From assembly GCA_011049095.1 (NCBI GenBank), contig DSDE01000473.1, forward strand, positions 1 through 28,046: a DNA stretch of 28,046 nt, given 5' to 3'. Position 1 is the stretch's first letter. Every line of letters begins with the position of its first letter. This document shows positions 6,893-13,291 of this stretch, one piece after another. The translations under genes and the position numbers were made by a program. The DNA is from Fidelibacterota bacterium (GTDB taxonomy: Bacteria > Fidelibacterota > Fidelibacteria > Fidelibacterales > DSDE01). Under the pieces are notes generated by a model that saw only the letters and a list, made by a program, of their open reading frames with translations, did not search any database and was not told the origin of the DNA.

Positions 6893-8245
6893 ATGAAAAT
6901 GCGATTCTTAATCATCTTTTTTGTGCTTGGTGTGGGTCTTCTGCAGGGGCAGGTGACATTCACAAAGCCAGGCTCGATGATGCATATCCCAACAAGTTCA
7001 GTCTGGGAAACGCCATATATTTTTCGGGCCGGTTTCGGATCAGACCTTTTTGCCGTAGGTGGAAATGATGGTATGAAAAGCGCTAAAGGTGTCTTTTTTG
7101 ATTCCCAAATCAGCAGTGGATTCAATTTTGGACTCAGCGCTGTTCAGGATGATCTTTCACCTGATTCTGCCACTGTGGATTTTGCCCTCAATCTTTCTAA
7201 AAATATCGTTGATTATGGTGATATCAGCATAGCAGTGGGAATCTGGGATTTTGTCTTTCAGCAAACCGACGGACGGATGCAATTGAAGGATAATTATAGT
7301 TTTTTTGCGGTCATCAGCAGTGAAAAAGAGCTGGGCAGAATGGGATTGAATACCTATATGGGTGTGGGAAGCGGCGGTTTGGCTAAAGCTTTTGCTACCA
7401 ATGACAGTATGCGCACAGCTGGTATTTTTGCCGGATTCCTTTTGCGAACAAATCCGGAAGCGCCTCGTGGCGGTTTAGAGGTGATGGGCGAGTTTGACGG
7501 GAGCGGTATAAATGCCGGTGTACGGATACCAATCACCACCGACTATAAACTCAATTTGGGAATCTCACAGTTGCAATGGCTTCCAAATTTTGGGAAAGCC
7601 AACACAAGTGATCTGCCAGCAATTTCTGCTGGTCTTAGTCTGGAAATACCCCGCTTAGATGAAAATATTCAGCGACGGGGCAGACCCCAAATGCCGTCTG
7701 TCGGCAAAGGTATGCTTCCCGCAGCTGCAAACTGGGAAAAGACAGATCCAGAGTCGGAGACAAAGATTCAAGCAAAGATAGATAGCGTTCTCAGGTTGGC
7801 AGATATTGAGATCCAAAAGCTGAATGATTCCTTGAGAGTGACCGTTGCTGAAGTATATAATCTGCAGAATACCGTCAGTAATTTACGGCAGCAGAAATCT
7901 GTTTTGGAAGATAGCCTGCAATCTGTAAAGTTGCAGCATCATGTTATGGAGCAAAATATTAATCTGGCGTTGAAGCATCTCAGCCGCAGTCTCCGATTTT
8001 TCTATGCCGGTGATTATGCGCAAGCACTGGATGATGTAGATATGGCGATTCAGCTAAATCCTAATCTGGCTCTGGCCTATGCCCGCCGAGGCTCAATATA
8101 TTATAAAATGGGCGACTTAGAACGAGCTACAATAAACTGGAATCTTGCTCTGCGAATTGACCCTGAATATGAGGATGTTCGCAATATTCTTAAAATAATA
8201 AATGAAAATCGCATCCGTACCGCCTCTTATCAGCGGGATAAATAA
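6893..8245 (+). CDS. Outer-membrane barrel-like protein with coiled coil and TPR (motor operon gene 4)
   Basis: A 450-residue secreted protein. The ATG at 6893 is chosen because it begins a clean signal peptide (MKMRFLIIFFVLGVGLLQGQ); upstream extension would place coding sequence ahead of it. Residues about 21-240 are built of alternating glycine- and aromatic-rich strands (GLSAVQDD, ISIAVGIWDFVFQ, YSFFAVIS, LNTYMGVGSGG, INAGVRIPI, LNLGISQLQWL) ending in hydrophobic/aromatic residues, typical of a transmembrane beta barrel. A coiled coil follows (about 290-358), then TPR repeats (about 360-435) with FFYAGDYAQALDDVDMAI and YYKMGDLERATINWNLALRI. A barrel fused to a periplasmic coiled-coil/TPR arm could anchor an inner-membrane motor to the outer membrane. 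I do not recognise a named family. It lies seven bases after the previous gene and nine before motA. Confidence 0.78.
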   Translation: MKMRFLIIFFVLGVGLLQGQVTFTKPGSMMHIPTSSVWETPYIFRAGFGSDLFAVGGNDGMKSAKGVFFDSQISSGFNFGLSAVQDDLSPDSATVDFALNLSKNIVDYGDISIAVGIWDFVFQQTDGRMQLKDNYSFFAVISSEKELGRMGLNTYMGVGSGGLAKAFATNDSMRTAGIFAGFLLRTNPEAPRGGLEVMGEFDGSGINAGVRIPITTDYKLNLGISQLQWLPNFGKANTSDLPAISAGLSLEIPRLDENIQRRGRPQMPSVGKGMLPAAANWEKTDPESETKIQAKIDSVLRLADIEIQKLNDSLRVTVAEVYNLQNTVSNLRQQKSVLEDSLQSVKLQHHVMEQNINLALKHLSRSLRFFYAGDYAQALDDVDMAIQLNPNLALAYARRGSIYYKMGDLERATINWNLALRIDPEYEDVRNILKIINENRIRTASYQRDK

Positions 8246-8254
8246 GGAGTTTGC

Positions 8255-9031
8255 ATGGATATTGGTAGTCTGCTGGGAATTGTATCTGGTCTGGGATTAA
8301 TCTTTGCCGGTATCACATTTCTGACAAAAGATTTTACTATGTTTTGGTCAGTCTCTTCTCTGGCAATTGTGTTGGGGGGATCGCTGGCCGCCACCCTTAT
8401 TGCTTTCCCGCTAAAAGAAGTCGCCCGTGTTTTTAAAGTCATCGGTGTGGTTTTTCGTAAGGAAAAGGATGAGATGCGAAAACTGGTGGTAGCAATCGCA
8501 GAAATTGCCAATGCCGCCAGGAAAGGGGCCGCCGAGCTGGAAAAGGTTATTGGCAGCGCGCCTAACCCCTTTCTTCGAGATGGTATTCAGTTGATTATTG
8601 ATGGCTACAATGAAGATGATATTCGTGATATTCTCATAACCCGTATTCAAAACAGGGAGCAGCGGGAGGTTGATGAAGCAAATATGCTGAAAACTATGGG
8701 CAAGTTTTCACCGGCCTTTGGTATGGTTGGAACCCTTATCGGTTTGGTGGTTATGCTCTATAGTATGGGCTCAGGTACAGGTGAAGAGATGACAAAACAG
8801 CTTGGAGTCGGTATGGGCGCGGCAATTATCACAACCTTTTACGGTACTGTAATGGCAAATCTTTTCTTTAATCCAATGGCTGCCAAAATTGAGATGCGAA
8901 TTGATAAAGCCACAATGTTGCAGAAGATGATCGTTGAAGGGGTCTCTCTTCTCTATAATCGAAAACACCCTATGATTGTTAAGGAGCGTCTCAACAGCTA
9001 TCTGCCGCCGCGTTTGTGGATCAAGGAATAG
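8255..9031 (+). CDS. motA: MotA-family stator protein
   Basis: A 258-residue, four-helix inner-membrane protein of the MotA family, of normal length. Membrane segments fall at about 4-22, 33-51, 152-172 and 185-206. The stator signatures are intact: P153 in the PAFGMVGTLIGL motif (counterpart of E. coli P173), P207 in FFNP (counterpart of P222), and in the cytoplasmic loop the AARKGAAELE segment (residues 87-96), whose basic residues and E96 match the R90/E98 pair of E. coli MotA that engages the FliG torque helix. This, together with a FliG homologue three genes downstream, supports a true rotary stator rather than an ExbB/TolQ-type transducer. An AAGGAG site at 8244-8249 precedes the ATG. 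With MotB it would form a proton- or sodium-driven MotA5B2 channel in the cytoplasmic membrane. Confidence 0.92.
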   Translation: MDIGSLLGIVSGLGLIFAGITFLTKDFTMFWSVSSLAIVLGGSLAATLIAFPLKEVARVFKVIGVVFRKEKDEMRKLVVAIAEIANAARKGAAELEKVIGSAPNPFLRDGIQLIIDGYNEDDIRDILITRIQNREQREVDEANMLKTMGKFSPAFGMVGTLIGLVVMLYSMGSGTGEEMTKQLGVGMGAAIITTFYGTVMANLFFNPMAAKIEMRIDKATMLQKMIVEGVSLLYNRKHPMIVKERLNSYLPPRLWIKE

Positions 9032-9042
9032 GCGGAACATTA

Positions 9043-9696
9043 ATGAATCTGTCAGATCTCAACAAAAAAAATAAACCTGAAGCACAAGAAGATTGGCTTA
9101 CGACTTATGCTGATATGATGACACTGCTAATGACCTTTTTTGTTTTGCTTTTTTCTATGTCCAGCATTGATCCCATAAAAATGGAGCAGTTTGGTGAATC
9201 GATGGGTAAAATCCTTGGTAAAAAAGCCGCAAAACAGGCGGGCAGAGTCAGCCTTCTCCAGATCTCCCGGGATGTGGAAAAAATTATTGAGGAGAATAAT
9301 ATCTCTGATGTGGTGGAGCTAACGCATAGTTATCGCGGCATTACGGTTTCACTAAAATCTGATATTCTTTTTGAAAGAGGAAGAGCCGAGCTCAATCCTG
9401 CTGTTTATCCCATCCTTGATGCTTTTGTCAGCACCATCTATGAGAGCATTTATCAAATTGCAGTGGAAGGGCATACTGACAGCGATCCGATTCGGTCTCA
9501 GCTTTTTCCCTCAAATTGGGAGCTCAGCACAGCCAGAGCTAGCAAGGTGGTTAATTATTACATTTCCAAAGGCGTTGACTCTGATCGTTTTCGCGCCATT
9601 GGTTTTGCTGATACCCGCCCAAAAAAAGAGAATACATCTGATGATAATAAACGGGCTAATCGCCGGGTAGAAATCACCTTTTTATCAATATCTTAA
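9043..9696 (+). CDS. motB: MotB-family stator protein with OmpA peptidoglycan-binding domain
   Basis: A 217-residue MotB homologue. A short charged N terminus leads into one membrane helix (about 18-40) with the ion-binding aspartate D24 in WLTTYADMMTLLMTFFVLLF, matching the W-x-x-x-Y-A-D-x-M-T pattern of MotB/PomB. A linker that could act as the plug follows, then an OmpA-like peptidoglycan-binding domain (about 100-213) with VEGHTDSDPI, FPSNWELSTARASKVVNYY and NKRANRRVEI. ATG at 9043 is preferred to a GTG at 9016 that lies inside motA. The gene starts 11 bases after motA and ends 11 bases before the FliF-like gene. Pairing with MotA gives a wall-anchored torque generator; the driving ion cannot be decided from the helix alone. 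Confidence 0.92.
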   Translation: MNLSDLNKKNKPEAQEDWLTTYADMMTLLMTFFVLLFSMSSIDPIKMEQFGESMGKILGKKAAKQAGRVSLLQISRDVEKIIEENNISDVVELTHSYRGITVSLKSDILFERGRAELNPAVYPILDAFVSTIYESIYQIAVEGHTDSDPIRSQLFPSNWELSTARASKVVNYYISKGVDSDRFRAIGFADTRPKKENTSDDNKRANRRVEITFLSIS

Positions 9697-9707
9697 AGGA
9701 GCTGTTT

Positions 9708-11285
9708 ATGAGAAATCACTTAAAATGGAAAATCGGGTTGCTGGCTGCAGCCGTTATGTTTAATCAGGCAAATAGTCAGTCAGCTCATTATCTGGCGCAG
9801 AAAATTGAGATAGAAAATACAATTGCCCAGCGTATCAGTACTGCTGTGGAACGGATTCTCGGCAACAGTAATTTTATCGTGGATGTAAAAGCTGAAGTGG
9901 AGTTTCAACCTGAGCGCAAAATTGAAGAGGTCTATAAGCCTTCACAAAAAAGTGTGCAAATCCGCAGAGCCGAAAGTTCAGACCGGCAGACAAATCTTCC
10001 GGGTCTGGAAACACCGGGAACCGCAAATCGAAAAGCCCCCCAGACTGATATTTACCGTGATATCCTGCCGGGAATTCCAGGTGGCGTTTTTGAATCGGAA
10101 GTGCCCCTTGTTGATGATGAGCCTGATTATCAGTCAGAGATTATTCCTCCAGTACTTGATGATGAGCCGATGCCAATGCCATCTGCTGCATCAGGTGAAG
10201 ACGATGCCGAGACGGAAGAGCTTTATTCACGATCTGTCAGCCAGCTCCAGGAGCGGGTTCCTGTTTTGCGAAAATTGGATATCAGCCTGATTTTACAAGA
10301 AGGTGTACATCCAAATCTGGTAGAATCAGTTCGGCAGGTTGCTATGGTTGCCGCTCATTTTGACCGGCAGCGCGGTGATGTCCTCAGTATTATGACTACT
10401 GCTTTCAAGCTTGATGAGTCGGTAGTAATGCCAGCACAAACTCAGCCTGTTGCTCAGTACAAGCCAAGCCAGGAAGAAAATGCTCGGGATGAAGAGACTC
10501 GCAGACTTATTCTGGATATCCAGCGGCAAATCGAAGATTTAAATGATAATATTAAGGTGCCAACTGCCAGCAGCCAGCCATCAGCATCTGAAAACATGCT
10601 TCTGGGTGTGATTGATAAACTAAGTTCGCGAAATTCCTTGCAGGATGACATTGAAACCCAACGACTGTTGGCTGAACAGCAGGTAAGATTACGGATGTTG
10701 GCTCAGGATACCTCCCGCCTGAAAAAACTTCAGGATGAAATTGCCGCACTGAAGCTTCAATTGGCTATTCAGCAGGATGACCGTGCCAACCGTAGCGCCG
10801 CCATTGATGAGTCAGCTCTAAAATTAAAAGAAAAAGAAGAGCTTGAAGCTGCCATAGCTGAGAAAATTAATCTCCTGGCTACGACTCAGGCTCAACTAAG
10901 TACGCGCTCTGTTGCTAAAACACCTCTTTGGGTCTGGTCTCTTGCAGGATTGGTTCTCATTTCAATCCTTCTAGGAACTTTTTGGTGGATGCAGCGCAGT
11001 AAAAGAACTGCTGTAGAAGCTGCTGCTGTTGCCACAGAAAATGAGTTGAGAAGAAAGATTCTCTCTGAACTCAAGCATGATAATCTGGTTCGCAGCGATA
11101 AAGCAAAAACTCCCGACCCGGAAGAAGAAGATGAGGAGATGACAGAAATCCGCAGCAGTATTGTTAATCTCAGTGTTGCCAATCCCGATGCTGCCAGCGC
11201 TTTGATGCGGAAATGGCTTAAAGAGAGCGGGGGCGAAGGCAGCTCAGATGGAGCCGATACAAAAGGAGATAATAAGAATGGCTGA
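9708..11285 (+). CDS. Truncated FliF-like MS-ring protein (lacks RBM1/RBM2; signal peptide instead of TM1)
   Basis: A 525-residue membrane protein whose segments follow the C-terminal half of FliF. After a signal peptide (about 1-24), AHYLAQKIEIENTIAQRIST and LGNSNFIVDVKAEVEFQPE (51-69) followed by EEVYKP match the FliF stretch after the third ring-building motif. The next part (about 84-190) is the disordered collar loop. LRKLDISLILQEG through HFDRQRGDVLSIMTTAF (HFDRQRGD at 217-224) matches the FliF GFD-x-x-RGD segment. A long coiled-coil insertion (about 255-395) is not typical of FliF. A membrane helix lies at about 406-429, and the cytoplasmic tail ends with IVNLSVANPDAASALMRKWL (485-504), the FliF pattern that binds the FliG N-domain. 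The N-terminal membrane helix, RBM1 and RBM2 are missing. AAAGGAG at 9695-9701 precedes the ATG; the stop overlaps the FliG-like gene by eight bases. Confidence 0.82.
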   Translation: MRNHLKWKIGLLAAAVMFNQANSQSAHYLAQKIEIENTIAQRISTAVERILGNSNFIVDVKAEVEFQPERKIEEVYKPSQKSVQIRRAESSDRQTNLPGLETPGTANRKAPQTDIYRDILPGIPGGVFESEVPLVDDEPDYQSEIIPPVLDDEPMPMPSAASGEDDAETEELYSRSVSQLQERVPVLRKLDISLILQEGVHPNLVESVRQVAMVAAHFDRQRGDVLSIMTTAFKLDESVVMPAQTQPVAQYKPSQEENARDEETRRLILDIQRQIEDLNDNIKVPTASSQPSASENMLLGVIDKLSSRNSLQDDIETQRLLAEQQVRLRMLAQDTSRLKKLQDEIAALKLQLAIQQDDRANRSAAIDESALKLKEKEELEAAIAEKINLLATTQAQLSTRSVAKTPLWVWSLAGLVLISILLGTFWWMQRSKRTAVEAAAVATENELRRKILSELKHDNLVRSDKAKTPDPEEEDEEMTEIRSSIVNLSVANPDAASALMRKWLKESGGEGSSDGADTKGDNKNG

Positions 11286-12210
11286 AAATACCCTTAGCAA
11301 TCTCGACAGAGCTGCTATTATTTTTAAAGTTTTTGGCAATAGCCTTGCTGTCTCTCTTTTTCGTAGTCTGACACCTGCGGAAATGAATCGTATCCGTAAA
11401 CATGCCGATACATTGTCTCACGTCCCTTTTAAGGTGAAAAAGAAAGTCCTGGAAGAGTATTATTTCCAGTTAATGAGTGAAAAATTTAAGGCGCCCAAAG
11501 ACGAAACAGAGAAATTTCTCTTTGATTATATGTTTCAGTTCTCAAATGAGCAGATTGTATTTCTGCTTGCACCGGAATCTGCACTTGTCAAAGCTTTGGC
11601 CATCAGTCAACTGCCCATCGAGCAGCAAGCTGCTATTATCAAGGAGTTTGACAGTGATGAACAGGCAGATATTTTGATGAATATGAGCGAAGTGGCTGAT
11701 ATTCCCTACGAAGGTGTGGTCAGCATCGAAGCAGACCTGAAAGAGAAATCTAAGCATATTCCTCGAAAGGCCCGTTTTAATCGCAGCGGAAGCAAACAGA
11801 TTGCAGAGCTCCTCACGCGCCTGGACCCCGATTTTGAAAGGCAGTTTGTTAGTCAGATACAGAATGAAGACCCTGACTTGGCCAAGGAGTTGGCAAAATT
11901 TCATCTCAGTTTTGAGGATTTTTCCAAATTGCCTATCGATGTAGTTCGGGATGCCGTTAAATCTGTGGACCTCGCTGACCTTGCTATGGCGATGAAAGGG
12001 ATGGATGCAGAATTTGTTGAATTTATGAATAGTAATATTCCCCAAAAAGCCCAGATTATGCTTGAAGATGAGCTCCGTGATCTGGAAGGTCCGCAGCCTC
12101 GGCGAAAGGTGGAGACCGCCCGCCGGAAACTGGTGGATGCGGTAATGAAAATGGCTGCCGAAGGTCGTTTCAGTCTTGAAGATTTTGTTGATGATGATAT
12201 GATTGAATAA
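11278..12210 (+). CDS. FliG-like rotor protein
   Basis: A 310-residue cytoplasmic helical protein resembling flagellar FliG along its whole length. FliG-N: LDRAAIIFKVFGNSLAVSLF and LTPAEMNRIRKHAD (residues 9-44), the part that binds FliF. FliG-M: about 88-205, including SGSKQIAELLTRLDP (170-184; FliG GGxxxxAxILN). Hinge and C-domain: FHLSFEDFSKL (208-218; FliG MFxFEDL), then VVRDAVKSVDLADLAMAMKG, PQKAQIMLEDEL (255-266) and GPQPRRKVETARRKLVDAVM, corresponding to FliG's torque helix and the GPVRxxDVE motif. Torque-region charges are kept in kind: K240, K257 (FliG Arg281), E263/D264/E265. The EHPQ FliM-binding motif of FliG-M is ESAL here (100-103). ATG at 11278 is preferred to one at 11248 because AAAAGGAG (11261-11268) is correctly spaced from it. 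It closes the motor operon. Confidence 0.84.
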   Translation: MAENTLSNLDRAAIIFKVFGNSLAVSLFRSLTPAEMNRIRKHADTLSHVPFKVKKKVLEEYYFQLMSEKFKAPKDETEKFLFDYMFQFSNEQIVFLLAPESALVKALAISQLPIEQQAAIIKEFDSDEQADILMNMSEVADIPYEGVVSIEADLKEKSKHIPRKARFNRSGSKQIAELLTRLDPDFERQFVSQIQNEDPDLAKELAKFHLSFEDFSKLPIDVVRDAVKSVDLADLAMAMKGMDAEFVEFMNSNIPQKAQIMLEDELRDLEGPQPRRKVETARRKLVDAVMKMAAEGRFSLEDFVDDDMIE

Positions 12211-12230
12211 CTAAGCAGCCCCAATATAAT
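12203..12230 (+). promoter_or_regulatory. Possible promoter for the DUF1848 gene
   Basis: TTGAAT (12203-12208), a 16-base spacer and a perfect TATAAT (12225-12230) lie over the end of the FliG-like gene, 26 bases before the ATG at 12257. This would start a new transcript after the motor operon. No terminator hairpin is visible between the two genes, so read-through is also likely. Confidence 0.45.
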
Positions 12231-12256
12231 TTCTTGAGTCATTAAAGTTTTTCTGG

Positions 12257-13291
12257 ATGGTGCACTGGGATAAAATACCGGTTTTTAAGGGTAGCTCTGA
12301 GATAAAGTACATCGAAGCGCCTTTGATTTTATCTGCCAGCCGCCGTACAGATATTCCGGCATTTTTTCTGCCTTGGCTAAAAAATCAGTTTCAGCAGGGC
12401 ATAAGTGCCACTCCCAATCCATTTACCCACAAATTAGTTCCCATTTCACTGGAAAAAGTGCGCTGTATTGTTTTTTGGAGCAAGTTTCCTCAGCCGCTGC
12501 TGTGGGAAAAAAGTTTTTTTGAAGCCAGGGGAAGGACTTATTACCTCCATTTTACTATCAATGATTATGGCTTAGAGGGTTTCGAACCCAATTTAGCTCC
12601 ATTACAGCAGCGAATTAGCCTTTTTCAGGATCTCTCCCAGCAGCTTGGTTCTTCTCGGATTATCTGGCGTTTTGATCCCCTCATTCTTTCATCCCAGACT
12701 CCATTGCAGATACTTATAGAAAAAATTGAAGCGCTGGCCTATCAGCTCCACCATTTCACCGAAAAGCTGGTTTTTAGTTTTGCTGATATTCAGGATTACG
12801 GTAAAGTAGCCCGAAGATTTCTTAAAGCCGGCATTAAATGGGAAGAATGGAGCCGCGACACGATGGAAGCAGCAGCAAAAGCAATATCCAGAATAGCGAA
12901 AAAATACAGCCTCCAAGTTGCGGCTTGCAGCGAAAATAATAAATTCAGTCATCTCGGTATTTTACCAAATCGCTGCATAGATGATCAGCTCATACGGCGG
13001 CTCTGTACCGGTGATACTCAGATGGAAATGTTTTTAGGAGATAGCAGTTCGGATAGCTATCCAAAACTGCGGGACCACAATCAGCGAAAGGCTTGTGGCT
13101 GTATTATTTCCAAGGATATCGGTACTTACAATAGCTGCCATTTTCGCTGTCTCTATTGCTATGCAGGGAGCTGGAAATATACTCATACGGAAAAGCCTTT
13201 GAAAACCAGTCAGTCGGCTTTATCCCTATCTCATAAAGCACTTTTTCAATATCATACTTTGGGAAATCACAGGAGAAATGAATGTCATTAG
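12257..13291 (+). CDS. DUF1848 protein with radical-SAM-like cysteine cluster
   Basis: A 344-residue protein of the DUF1848 family. Signatures include LILSASRRTDIPAFF near the N terminus, a NPF-T-H-K-L-V-P-I segment, CIVFWSKFPQPL, YYLHFTINDYG, RIIWRFDPLIL and FSFADIQDYGKV, followed by a conserved CSEN. The C-terminal part has ACGC (C280, C282), KDIGTYNSC (C294) and then C298 and C301 in a CX3CX2C arrangement like the 4Fe-4S site of radical SAM enzymes, but placed at the end of the protein rather than the start. The barrel-like body suggests an iron-sulfur enzyme of unknown reaction. No strong ribosome site precedes the ATG. The stop overlaps the next gene by 10 bases. There is no evident functional link with the motor genes. 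Confidence 0.82.
   Translation: MVHWDKIPVFKGSSEIKYIEAPLILSASRRTDIPAFFLPWLKNQFQQGISATPNPFTHKLVPISLEKVRCIVFWSKFPQPLLWEKSFFEARGRTYYLHFTINDYGLEGFEPNLAPLQQRISLFQDLSQQLGSSRIIWRFDPLILSSQTPLQILIEKIEALAYQLHHFTEKLVFSFADIQDYGKVARRFLKAGIKWEEWSRDTMEAAAKAISRIAKKYSLQVAACSENNKFSHLGILPNRCIDDQLIRRLCTGDTQMEMFLGDSSSDSYPKLRDHNQRKACGCIISKDIGTYNSCHFRCLYCYAGSWKYTHTEKPLKTSQSALSLSHKALFQYHTLGNHRRNECH

Noticed and set aside
8255..9696. ExbB/ExbD or TolQ/TolR transducer, or Zorya-type defence motor
   Set aside because: MotA loop charges, the MotB OmpA domain and adjoining FliF/FliG-like genes fit a flagellar-type stator; no ZorC/ZorD-like helicase or nuclease is nearby.
11542..12045. Long reverse-strand open frame (167 codons) opposite the FliG-like gene
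   Set aside because: Complement of a well-supported coding region; no recognisable domain, no ribosome site, and composition typical of antisense frames.
4206..12210. Ordinary flagellar operon
   Set aside because: Only motor homologues are present; no export, rod, hook, filament, FliM/FliN or chemotaxis genes, and the FliF-like protein lacks RBM1/RBM2.
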